Below, in pieces: positions 17,637-25,212 of a stretch of DNA of 64,000 bases. The stretch lies in assembly GCA_002431345.1 (NCBI GenBank), contig DJEN01000095.1:4257-68256 (forward strand), written 5' to 3'. The translations under genes were made by a program, and so were the position numbers. The stretch comes from Megasphaera sp. UBA5897. GTDB taxonomy: Bacteria > Bacillota > Negativicutes > Veillonellales > Megasphaeraceae. Each line of letters starts with the position of its first letter. Positions within the stretch are counted from its first letter, which is position 1. Below the pieces are notes generated by a model. That model worked only from the letters and a program-made list of their open reading frames with translations. It searched no databases and was not told the DNA's origin.

Positions 17637-17665
17637 AGTATCCTATGTAATAAAGGCAATGTCAA
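17637..17665 (-). promoter_or_regulatory. Candidate promoter of the sigma-54 activator gene
   Basis: On the minus strand, TTGACA (17665-17660) and GATACT (17642-17637) are 17 bases apart. The -35 lies inside one arm of a long inverted repeat (about 17654-17719, AGGCAATG with CATTGCCT) that probably terminates the rpoN operon. Confidence 0.5.
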
Positions 17666-17727
17666 GGCAGATGTTCTATTTATTAGAAAGCATCAGTTCT
17701 TGTCATTGCCTGATAGAAATATACGGA

Positions 17728-19008
17728 TTAATCGAGTATCCTGCGTTCATATGAATTTGCAATGTGCAGCAGACGGCGGTATTTTTGGATGACGCGGCGC
17801 GAAATAGGAACGCCAAACTGCTGTGCTAAGAGTACGGTCAGCTGAGAGTCACTGTACGGTTTTCGGCGGTTTTCTTGGCTGATTACATATTTTAAAGCTG
17901 CTTTTACGGCATCTTTAGACAGATTTTGCCCGTCCTTGTGCAAGGGACTTTGAAATAATGATTTAAAAGAAACGGTTCGCCAGGGAGTCTGCACATATTT
18001 ATCTTTGATAGTACGGCTGATTGTAGAAATATGCAGCCCCGTTTGCTGGGAAATATCTTTCAGTGTCATCGGACGCAGGGCATGATGAGCTTGTGTGTAT
18101 GCATACTGCCAGTTCCAAATGGCGTCAGTGAGTAACGTCAGCGTTTTGCGGCGGCGTTCGATATTGTGAAGAATCATATAGCAGCGGCTGTATTTTTCTT
18201 TAAAATACGATTTTATATCCGGATCTGTTGCAGAATGCATCATTTGTGTATAGTAGTCACTTAAAGAATAGGACGTAATCCACGAGTCGTTGAGGTGAAT
18301 TTCATAGCTGCCGGTTTCTGTAAAGCGAATGATGACATCCGGTACGACGTAGGAAGCGGCTGTATGGAACATGCCTTTGAGCGGTGCCGGTTCCAAACGT
18401 TTAATCAAGCGTACGACAGGCATCAGTTTGGCTTGGGAAACGTGAAGCGCTGTGCATATCGTGTTGATGCGTCCATTTCCTACATCGTCCAAATGGCAGC
18501 TGATGATCTTTTTTGCCAGCGGCGTCAGTTTGTTTTGGCGTGCCAGCTGCAGCATCAGACATTCCTGAAGCGAAGCTGCGCAGATACCGGCAGGATTCAG
18601 CTGCTGTAAAATCTGCAGACAGTTGGCAAATAATCCCGGCGGCAGCGAAAATTTACGGGTTAATTCTTCTTCTGTTATTGTCAAATAGCCGTTGTCATCT
18701 ACGCATTGTGCCAAATATGTCAGCAGTGCCCAGACAGGGCGGCTGTATTGGCTCGGATTTAGTTGTTCCAAGATAAAGTTTTTTATACAGTCTTTTTCCG
18801 GTGCAGCGACAAAATTGAGAAATTCCGAGGCACCGTTCTGTGAGGAAACGGGATGGTAATCCATGAAGGGATTTTCTTCTGATTCTTTTTGCAGCATGTC
18901 CCGCAGGTCTTCTGCAGACATGGATAAAATCTGCAGCGATTGAATCTGGTTAGCGGAAAGCTTTTGCAGCTGTTCCTGCGAAAGGGACATGTGTGCGTCC
19001 ATGGTCAT
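17728..19008 (-). CDS. rpoN: RNA polymerase sigma-54 factor RpoN
   Basis: A 426-residue sigma-54. The glutamine/leucine-rich region I is at the N-terminus (LSQEQLQKLSANQIQSLQIL). The core-binding region is in the middle. The C-terminal HTH is followed by the RpoN box, here SRRVIQKYRR instead of the canonical ARRTVAKYRE. Slightly shorter than the usual 450-480 residues. It begins 10 bases after the AMP-binding ligase gene, so it is the last gene of the LuxE/LuxC operon rather than a free-standing housekeeping locus. The operon has a sigma-54 promoter at its head, which implies positive autoregulation. Confidence 0.94.
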   Translation of the reverse strand: MTMDAHMSLSQEQLQKLSANQIQSLQILSMSAEDLRDMLQKESEENPFMDYHPVSSQNGASEFLNFVAAPEKDCIKNFILEQLNPSQYSRPVWALLTYLAQCVDDNGYLTITEEELTRKFSLPPGLFANCLQILQQLNPAGICAASLQECLMLQLARQNKLTPLAKKIISCHLDDVGNGRINTICTALHVSQAKLMPVVRLIKRLEPAPLKGMFHTAASYVVPDVIIRFTETGSYEIHLNDSWITSYSLSDYYTQMMHSATDPDIKSYFKEKYSRCYMILHNIERRRKTLTLLTDAIWNWQYAYTQAHHALRPMTLKDISQQTGLHISTISRTIKDKYVQTPWRTVSFKSLFQSPLHKDGQNLSKDAVKAALKYVISQENRRKPYSDSQLTVLLAQQFGVPISRRVIQKYRRLLHIANSYERRILD

Positions 19009-19018
19009 AATGCAACAT

Positions 19019-20431
19019 CTACCTTATCAATGACAGCAAAGCGGTATATTGGGTTTTGCCGGAAGAATTTTTTGGGATAGAATCAATGTGCCGAATGGTA
19101 AAACAGCGGGGATGCAGCGAAGTCGTTTTCACTAAAAAATCTTCGAATGAAGAAATCGCTGTTTCCGGAGCAGTTGTAAATACCCATAAGTCATCGTCAT
19201 AACCGGTTGCGGCAAAATCACCGGCAGTAAACGTATTTTTGAAGAGCTGTTCGATTTCGTCCATGTTGACGCGTTTGCCCATGATTTTGACAAACCGTTT
19301 TTTGCGTCCAGTAATATAGTAAAATCCATCTGCATCGACGTACGCGATATCGCCTGTAAAAAGACGGCCGTGGCGTTCGTCGCCGCGTGCCAGGTCTGCG
19401 GCATTTTGCGCATACCCCAAGGTAACATTCGGCCCTTCATAGCATAATTCACCGGGAATATTTGGCTTTGTAATTTCGGTATGTTCATCTTCCATAATAT
19501 GGAAGACGCCGCCGGGAATGGCAATGCCGATACTGCCGATTTTTTTCAGGCCGTCTGCAGGAGGCAGATAGGACATGCGGGCAGTTGCTTCTGTTTGCCC
19601 ATACATGACGACGAAGCGTTTGCCTGCGGCAGCGGCAAACTCAGCATATTCTTTTTGCAGCCGCTTGGATAATTTGCCGCCTGCTTGTATCATCAGAGTC
19701 AAAGACGGCAGGTCCATAGCGGTAAAATGAAGCCGTTTCAGACATTCGTACGTAAAGGGAACCCCGGCAATAGAGGTAATCTGCTGCTTTTTGCATAATT
19801 CCCAAAAAGCAGCATCGAAAAGCGTATCTTCTGTCAAATATTCGGCGGCGCCGACCAGCACATGGCTGTTGATGACTGACAGGCCAAAGGTATAATGCAT
19901 AGGAAGAGTTGAAACAGGACGCTGGGAAGCGTCTAATTTTAGATACTGGGCAATGGATGCGGCATTGGACTGAATATTTTTGTAGCTCTGCCGTACAAGT
20001 TTGGGACTGCCCGTGCTGCCGGATGTTGTCAGCAGTAAGGCTAAGTCTTCAAATAAAGCAGGAGAATGTGCCGCCTGCTGATACACTGAGTAGTCTTCCA
20101 GGGTATACAGCGGGCTCTTGTCCGCAGCACGATCGGTCGGCTGAAAGATATACGCCGGTTTATACGTATCGATTAACCGCTTCATCAAGCCGGCCTCCAT
20201 ATCATGGTCTATTAGAAGCGGGACAATACGGTTTTGCAGGCAGCATACATAAGATAAGGCAGAACCGAGCGTGTTGCGGCAGATAATGACCGCCAGCGAA
20301 CGGCGGGGAATCATAGCTTTCAGTGCGTCTGCATGGTGGTACCAGTCTGCATAGGTTACAGAACGGCCGGCGGCGTTTATAAAAAGAGGACGCTGTTCAT
20401 AGTGAGGATTCTTGTCGAAAAAATTCATCAT
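19019..20431 (-). CDS. AMP-binding acyl ligase (ANL superfamily)
   Basis: A 470-residue adenylate-forming enzyme that would activate a carboxylic acid with ATP and load it on CoA or a carrier protein. The P-loop-like TTSGSTGSPK is near residue 130. YGQTEATARMSYLPP is the A5 motif. FTGDIAYVDADGFYYITGRKKRFVKIMGKRVN is split across the A7-A8 region, shortened here to its keys GD, GRKKR and G-R. The C-terminal lysine lies in NSSGKTQY. The start at 20431 is set by AGGAGG. Neighbours ACP, LuxE and LuxC suggest it primes the acyl pathway. The substrate chain is unknown. Confidence 0.85.
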   Translation of the reverse strand: MMNFFDKNPHYEQRPLFINAAGRSVTYADWYHHADALKAMIPRRSLAVIICRNTLGSALSYVCCLQNRIVPLLIDHDMEAGLMKRLIDTYKPAYIFQPTDRAADKSPLYTLEDYSVYQQAAHSPALFEDLALLLTTSGSTGSPKLVRQSYKNIQSNAASIAQYLKLDASQRPVSTLPMHYTFGLSVINSHVLVGAAEYLTEDTLFDAAFWELCKKQQITSIAGVPFTYECLKRLHFTAMDLPSLTLMIQAGGKLSKRLQKEYAEFAAAAGKRFVVMYGQTEATARMSYLPPADGLKKIGSIGIAIPGGVFHIMEDEHTEITKPNIPGELCYEGPNVTLGYAQNAADLARGDERHGRLFTGDIAYVDADGFYYITGRKKRFVKIMGKRVNMDEIEQLFKNTFTAGDFAATGYDDDLWVFTTAPETAISSFEDFLVKTTSLHPRCFTIRHIDSIPKNSSGKTQYTALLSLIR

Positions 20432-20439
20432 AAGACCTC

Positions 20440-21630
20440 CTAACCAATAATACGAGAGAGCGATTCTATCATGTTCATGCCGTCCCAAAGAATAGACATA
20501 TCCATCGCTTGTCCTACCGGTACGATACGGTCTACGCCCATGACACAGTGCGCCAGCAGTAATTGCCGGATAATGGCCGGATGGATGCCTAACACAGAGA
20601 TGGTTTGAATTTTTTTGTCCATGTACGGCATGATTTCATCCAGCGCGGCAATCGAATACTGGAAAAACTGGCCAAACGCGCCGGATAACGTCGTAATATC
20701 TTCCGGCAGAGAAGACAGCGTATAGATGTATACGGCATTTTTGATATGTTCGATAGTGTCAATTTGAGGACATGTCATGGCAAATTCCCAGGCATCGGTA
20801 TATTTCGTGCTTACTTTAATCGGCTGCAGCGCATATGACGCACTTTCTCTGGCAACAGCGTGCCACCAGCGCTGCTGGGCTTTTTCTGTCAGGTCTTTGG
20901 GACTGCCCAGCCAAAAAATCATATGAGGGCTGGAGCAGGCATTTTGGTCTGTTTCATACGTATCATTATAAAAAAGATGGGCCTGATGGTTTAATTCTTC
21001 GTCAGAGTAGGAAAGCACAGCCGTGCTGTCGATGACGGCGCAGGAATAGCGGTCGGCAAAGACAAGCTCTACGGCCTGCGGCGGCAGGATAGATTGGCGA
21101 ATCTGCGCAATCGACTCATTGCCGCCCCAGATAATGCGTCCGTCGCAGTGTGCTGTCAATGCGTCCGTCGTGTTTTTGTCATGGTCATACGTGATGAGGG
21201 CATTCATGCTGCGAAGACTGGAAAATTCATTTCGGGACCAGACTTTTTCTATACAGTCACAAACTGGCTGGACGGATGCAGCCTGGCGCGGAGAAATACG
21301 GACGATATTTCCGTTGCCGGCGAGCATAGAAATGGCCAGACTATAGGCAAACATAGCAGGCATATTGGTCGGCGCGATGTGAAACACGAGGCCGCGCCCT
21401 AAACGCCCTCCTAAATGGGATACTTCTTGAGCCATTTGATTTATATGCGTGCGGCGGAGCCAAAATCCTAACGCAGCCCAAGTCATATCGGTATGTGTCA
21501 AGGCAAGTATCTGCAGTTCTTTGGACAGGGCCTGCAAAAAGTCTGTGACAAGCGGTGAAAACGGCGGCAGGGGCCGGACTTGCTGCGGCACCATGCCTGC
21601 TAAAATCGTGTAATTAGCCATGAGTATCAC
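20440..21630 (-). CDS. LuxC-family acyl-CoA/acyl-protein reductase
   Basis: A 396-residue aldehyde-dehydrogenase-fold reductase of the LuxC family, which reduces an acyl thioester with NADPH to the fatty aldehyde. Visible features are GLVFHIAPTNMPAMFAYS (nucleotide-binding region), GNGNIVRISPR and an ETDQNACSSPHMI motif whose cysteine is the likely acyl-accepting nucleophile. The GTG at 21630 fits an AGGGGG site better than ATG at 21621, and overlaps the luxE-like gene. No luciferase genes are nearby, so the aldehyde serves another purpose. Confidence 0.85.
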   Translation of the reverse strand: MILMANYTILAGMVPQQVRPLPPFSPLVTDFLQALSKELQILALTHTDMTWAALGFWLRRTHINQMAQEVSHLGGRLGRGLVFHIAPTNMPAMFAYSLAISMLAGNGNIVRISPRQAASVQPVCDCIEKVWSRNEFSSLRSMNALITYDHDKNTTDALTAHCDGRIIWGGNESIAQIRQSILPPQAVELVFADRYSCAVIDSTAVLSYSDEELNHQAHLFYNDTYETDQNACSSPHMIFWLGSPKDLTEKAQQRWWHAVARESASYALQPIKVSTKYTDAWEFAMTCPQIDTIEHIKNAVYIYTLSSLPEDITTLSGAFGQFFQYSIAALDEIMPYMDKKIQTISVLGIHPAIIRQLLLAHCVMGVDRIVPVGQAMDMSILWDGMNMIESLSRIIG

Positions 21631-22681
21631 TGCACCCCCTTATTTCAGCTTTGGGAATACGGCCGTCAATGCGGAAATATTTACCTTTGCGTCCGCACGG
21701 GCAGTCATCAACGCCCAAAATCGTTCCCATGTCTTCTGTCAGGATGGAATGGCCCGGATAGGAAACGGCCATTGGCGAAAGAACTTGCAGGATGCCTTTT
21801 TGTCCAATGGGGCAGACAGAAAAGTCTTCCGGGTTTCTGGCAATGACATCAGAAAAAATGCTGGCATGCAAATGGCCTTCTTCACATTCCACATATACGC
21901 AGCCGGTTTGTTCGGCCATGCCGTAATAATTATGAACGCGGGAAATATGAAATTGGTCATACAGCCGTTTTTTGTACAATGCTGCCGATACGGCCTGATC
22001 TTGCATCTTTTTCCAGCCGCCGCCATGGAGAACGATAGCGTTGGAAAAATCAAAGGACAGCCCTTTTTCTGTTAAAGCCTGACAAAAATATTTCCAAATC
22101 ATAAAGGTAAAACCAAAGATTAAAACCGGCGTATCTTTGTACGCCGCGAACGCTTCTAACGCCTCCGTGTTGATTTCCATGGCATCAGTCAGGGCGTAGT
22201 ATTTCTTTTTGGCAAAAATGGAAAAACCTAAAATCGCGGCACCCCGTGCATTAAAAGCCGTCCTATCCGTAAAGATAGACGGCGAATCGATAATCAGCAT
22301 AGGAAGCCGACCGGTACCAAAAAAGCTTTTCATAATCGTATACAGCGTTAGCTGTTGGTTTTGGGCTGTTGCAGCATCCAGGTAAATGTGGGAACGGGCT
22401 TGCCCGGTTGTGCCGGAAGAAACAAGTACTTTAAACACGTCTTCGTCTGCAATGCTTTTAAGCTGCATGAGCTTAAAGAGACGAATCGGAATCATGGGGA
22501 ACTGTGCCAAGGATGCGGCGGGACTGTCTGTATAGCCGAGGCGTTTTAGTGCCTGCCCGTATGGCGGGCAATGGAGACGGTGGTGCTCTGTCAGTGCGCG
22601 AAAGAACGGCAGGTAGCGCGCTTCTTTTTCGGCTTGGGTCCAACTGTATGGCGCGTAAGTCAGCCATGAACTATAATCCAT
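21614..22681 (-). CDS. LuxE-family acyl-protein synthetase
   Basis: A 355-residue LuxE-like adenylate-forming enzyme. The SSGTTGQARSHIYLD segment (about residues 90-104) is the LuxE version of the ANL phosphate loop. HNYYGMAEQTGCVYVECEEG follows in two parts around residue 240, and a C-terminal DCPCGRKGKYF segment has two cysteines. LuxE activates a fatty acid and transfers it to LuxC. Overlaps luxC-like downstream and the MBL gene upstream, so it is tightly coupled in the operon. Confidence 0.85.
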   Translation of the reverse strand: MDYSSWLTYAPYSWTQAEKEARYLPFFRALTEHHRLHCPPYGQALKRLGYTDSPAASLAQFPMIPIRLFKLMQLKSIADEDVFKVLVSSGTTGQARSHIYLDAATAQNQQLTLYTIMKSFFGTGRLPMLIIDSPSIFTDRTAFNARGAAILGFSIFAKKKYYALTDAMEINTEALEAFAAYKDTPVLIFGFTFMIWKYFCQALTEKGLSFDFSNAIVLHGGGWKKMQDQAVSAALYKKRLYDQFHISRVHNYYGMAEQTGCVYVECEEGHLHASIFSDVIARNPEDFSVCPIGQKGILQVLSPMAVSYPGHSILTEDMGTILGVDDCPCGRKGKYFRIDGRIPKAEIRGCSDTHG

Positions 22682-23366
22682 AATTCGTTTTCACCTCCTG
22701 CGTCAATGTAAACGGCAGCCCGTGGCCGGGATAGGTCCAGATGGGGACAGGCAGCGCGCGCAGTATATGTTTTCCCGTATGTTGATATGCCGCATCGTCG
22801 CCGCCGGGAAGGCGGGTAATTACTTCTTCACCGGGAATAAAATAATCACCGGAATACAAAACAGTGCTGTCAACAAGGATGCACATACTGCCAGGTGTAT
22901 GACCGGGAACTAATAGGAAGTGGAATTGATGATTTTGCCATGTAAAATCAAACGTCGGGCCGGCAAACGTAATGTCTGCAGGAGCGCAGGTAAATTTGGG
23001 ATAGGATACGTGCAGTTTCCCGTTGCTTTTGAAATACAGATACGATTCCATAATCCGGGTCATGTTTATTTTGGTGCTTTGGATACCGTCGCTGCAGGCT
23101 TGGCTGGCAATGACCTGGACGTCCCAATGGGCGCGCAGGTCATTCAGCCCTCTGATATGGTCACAATGCTCATGCGTTAAAATGATATATTCAGGAATCA
23201 GTCCATGCGTTTCCAAATACGGAATAATGAGCTTGGCATTGTTCGGATCGATTAGAAGCGCATGGCTGCCGGACGTAAGAATATAGCTGTTGCTTTCCGT
23301 GAGCGGATCTACCAGGCAGGCAGCTGGTGTATATACGCCGCTGGGAGCGTTAGATTTCGACTCCAT
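22671..23366 (-). CDS. MBL-fold hydrolase in the LuxC/LuxE operon
   Basis: A 231-residue metallo-beta-lactamase-fold protein of the glyoxalase II type. The metal motif THEHCDHIRG carries the usual HxHxDH. A later histidine lies in LLVPGHTPGSMC, and an acidic ligand in LYSGDYFIPGE. It overlaps the ends of both the ACP and luxE-like genes. In this setting it could be a thioesterase that releases acyl chains from ACP or CoA; that role is inference. Cytoplasmic, no signal peptide. Confidence 0.8.
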   Translation of the reverse strand: MESKSNAPSGVYTPAACLVDPLTESNSYILTSGSHALLIDPNNAKLIIPYLETHGLIPEYIILTHEHCDHIRGLNDLRAHWDVQVIASQACSDGIQSTKINMTRIMESYLYFKSNGKLHVSYPKFTCAPADITFAGPTFDFTWQNHQFHFLLVPGHTPGSMCILVDSTVLYSGDYFIPGEEVITRLPGGDDAAYQHTGKHILRALPVPIWTYPGHGLPFTLTQEVKTNYGL

Positions 23367-23586
23367 ATTTGCGGAGAATGTCCATTCCTTTTTCGTAGGA
23401 GCTAAAAGCTAATACGTCCGGTGTGTCGATAGAAATATCAAAGGTATCTTCCATGTCTTCCATTAAATTCATATGGCCCATGGAATCCCAAACTTTAATC
23501 CCGCGGTATTTAAGACCGGGAAGCTGTTCTTTGGTCAACTTGAAGTTTTTCATAAAAAGATTGTCATATTTTTCTAAGTTTGTCAT
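23350..23586 (-). CDS. Acyl carrier protein of the LuxC/LuxE operon
   Basis: A 78-residue acidic helical protein with the phosphopantetheine site WDSMGHM, attachment serine S35. It is divergent from the usual housekeeping DSL motif, so it is probably a dedicated carrier for this pathway rather than the fatty-acid-synthesis ACP. Its stop overlaps the start of the MBL gene. Expected partners are the AMP-binding ligase, the MaoC domain protein, LuxE and LuxC. Confidence 0.85.
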   Translation of the reverse strand: MTNLEKYDNLFMKNFKLTKEQLPGLKYRGIKVWDSMGHMNLMEDMEDTFDISIDTPDVLAFSSYEKGMDILRKYGVEI

Positions 23587-23596
23587 GTAAAATCAC

Positions 23597-24319
23597 CTAA
23601 TCCTTATCTGTTTTATCTTCTACGAGAAATAATGTTTTCATCATCATTTGATGACAAATGCCTTCGGCGACGACGGTGCCGTCTTGGTTGGTACATGTGC
23701 CTTCCAATTCACCGACATACCAGCGTTTTTGTTCCGTTACGCTTTTTAATGTAACGGCTGCAGTAATCGTATCACCGGCATAGACAGGAACCGTAAAATG
23801 AATTGATTCATCCATTAAAATCGTACCGTCGCCGGGAAGGGTCATCCCCATGATAGAAGAGATTAAACTGCCCGTCAATACGCCGTGAACGACAGGCTTT
23901 CCAAAGCCGTATTGAGCGGCAAATGCCGGGTCTGTGTGGAGCTTGCCGTAGTCGCCGGTCAATTTGGCAAAAGTCTGAATGTCAGAAGCTGTAAACGTCT
24001 TGGTCATCTGGGCTGTGTCTCCCAAATGGAGAATGCGTTTTTGCCGTTCTTTGGGTGCCGCTTCTTCTTTGGCAAATGCGGCAGTGAATGCGGCAAACTG
24101 CTGCGGAGTGCATAATGAAATACAGTGTTTGGCTGCAATGCCTTCTGTAGAGGCGCAGCCAGTCATGCAGCCGCAGACGAGAAGACACCAATCACAAATG
24201 TCTTCTTCCACATTATATATGTATGTATGGTTGGGAAAACGCGCTATCAATTTGCTGACTTCTTTTGTGCGGTCATAGCGGCTGTTGCAGCCGCCGCAGT
24301 ATTTGATGCCTATTTTCAT
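23597..24319 (-). CDS. Fusion of a Cys-rich N-terminal domain with a MaoC hot-dog hydratase
   Basis: A 240-residue two-domain protein. Residues 1-85 hold KYCGGCNSRYDR, then a dense cysteine group in ICDWCLLVCGCMTGCAS, suggesting a metal or Fe-S site. Residues about 95-235 are a MaoC-like hydratase: FAKLTGDYGKLHTDPAFA holds the catalytic Asp/His pair, then KPVVHGVLTGSLIS. MaoC enzymes hydrate enoyl thioesters or dehydrate 3-hydroxyacyl thioesters. The fusion is unusual and the role of the N-terminal part is unknown. Placed between the NifU-like gene and ACP. Confidence 0.8.
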   Translation of the reverse strand: MKIGIKYCGGCNSRYDRTKEVSKLIARFPNHTYIYNVEEDICDWCLLVCGCMTGCASTEGIAAKHCISLCTPQQFAAFTAAFAKEEAAPKERQKRILHLGDTAQMTKTFTASDIQTFAKLTGDYGKLHTDPAFAAQYGFGKPVVHGVLTGSLISSIMGMTLPGDGTILMDESIHFTVPVYAGDTITAAVTLKSVTEQKRWYVGELEGTCTNQDGTVVAEGICHQMMMKTLFLVEDKTDKD

Positions 24320-24328
24320 ACGCCCCTC

Positions 24329-24619
24329 CTAGAGATGATGGTCGTGCAGGAGTGCTTTGGCTTGTGCAATGAGTTCGTCACTGACGCCGCTTACGAGAAT
24401 GACGTCTTTTACCTGCGGCAGATGTTCTTTTACCGTAGCTGCAATGAGCTCTTCTGTTGTCAGCTGGGCTGACGGACAGCCGCTGCATTTTCCTGTAAGA
24501 CGAATGCGCAGCACATCATCTGTATAATCTGCGATAACGACATCGCCTTGATGAGATGCTAGCGAAGGCCGAACGTGTTTGTCTAATACCGCTTCAATTT
24601 GTTCAATCATAGTTGCCAT
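24329..24619 (-). CDS. NifU C-terminal-like Fe-S scaffold protein
   Basis: A 96-residue protein of the NifU C-terminal family with the cluster-binding CSGC motif (C45, C48), followed by PSAQLTTEE. Such proteins assemble or hand over 4Fe-4S clusters. The start at 24619 gives MATMIEQIEAVL; in-frame extension further upstream would translate through the sigma-54 promoter and is rejected. First gene of the minus-strand operon. It may serve the Cys-rich domain of the next gene or the Fe-S enzyme encoded divergently at 25213. Confidence 0.85.
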   Translation of the reverse strand: MATMIEQIEAVLDKHVRPSLASHQGDVVIADYTDDVLRIRLTGKCSGCPSAQLTTEELIAATVKEHLPQVKDVILVSGVSDELIAQAKALLHDHHL

Positions 24620-24662
24620 AATGAGTTTCACATCCTTACATATAGTTTCTAATAATATATAA

Positions 24663-24677
24663 GCAATAAACGTGCCA
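24663..24677 (-). promoter_or_regulatory. Sigma-54 promoter of the NifU/MaoC/ACP/LuxE/LuxC/rpoN operon
   Basis: On the minus strand TGGCACGTTTATTGC matches the -24/-12 consensus with GG and GC separated by exactly 10 bases. Initiation would fall near 24651, about 30 bases before the first gene. A sigma-54 activator and RpoN are encoded at the end of this gene group. Confidence 0.8.
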
Positions 24678-25107
24678 AATGTAGCGAAGAATGATATAGA
24701 ATTAAAAATCATAGACACAAAAAGTATGTGAAAAAATGTAATAAATAGAGGACACACACAGGAAAAAAGGCGTATTTGTTCCGGCAGATGAGAGAAGAAA
24801 ATGGGAAAATAAAAAATTTGCAAAACGAAATATACGCCTTAAACAGCATAAAAACGACGTTTTGAGAACGAATATTGTGCCAAAATTAGTACATAGTAAG
24901 ATTTTGTTTTAAATTTGCAACAGCAAAAGAGCCTATTTGGTGCAAAAACGCAACATATAAACTATGTTCTAAATTTCACTAATTAGGGCAGAGAGAGAAT
25001 GAAAAAATTTTTAGAAAAACTTTTTCTATCCATAAATGAGATATTTCCTATGCTTTTTCTAGTCAAAAGAATGCAAAAGAAGAAAAAATGGGAAAATCAT
25101 TCGAAGT
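24678..25107. promoter_or_regulatory. AT-rich divergent control region between the two sigma-54 promoters
   Basis: About 430 bases without a credible gene. It holds the dyad TTTGC-AACA-GCAAA at 24914-24927 and a looser TGC/GCA dyad near 24939-24954, both possible activator sites because such sites usually lie 100-200 bases upstream of sigma-54 promoters. The rest is A/T-rich, which would favour DNA bending. Site assignment is inference. Confidence 0.45.
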
Positions 25108-25123
25108 TGGCATGCCTTTTGCT
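25108..25123 (+). promoter_or_regulatory. Sigma-54 promoter of the 4-hydroxybutyrate operon
   Basis: TGGCATGCCTTTTGCT matches the -24/-12 consensus, with GG at 25109-25110 and GC at 25121-25122, exactly 10 bases between. The transcript would begin near 25134, leaving a leader of about 80 bases before the dehydratase start at 25213. Confidence 0.82.
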
Positions 25124-25212
25124 CTTTACATAGGCAAGACACAACGAAGAAAGTGCAACACCACCGTGTCAGTACTTATTATATTTCTTAACATAAGAAA
25201 GGATGATTTATT

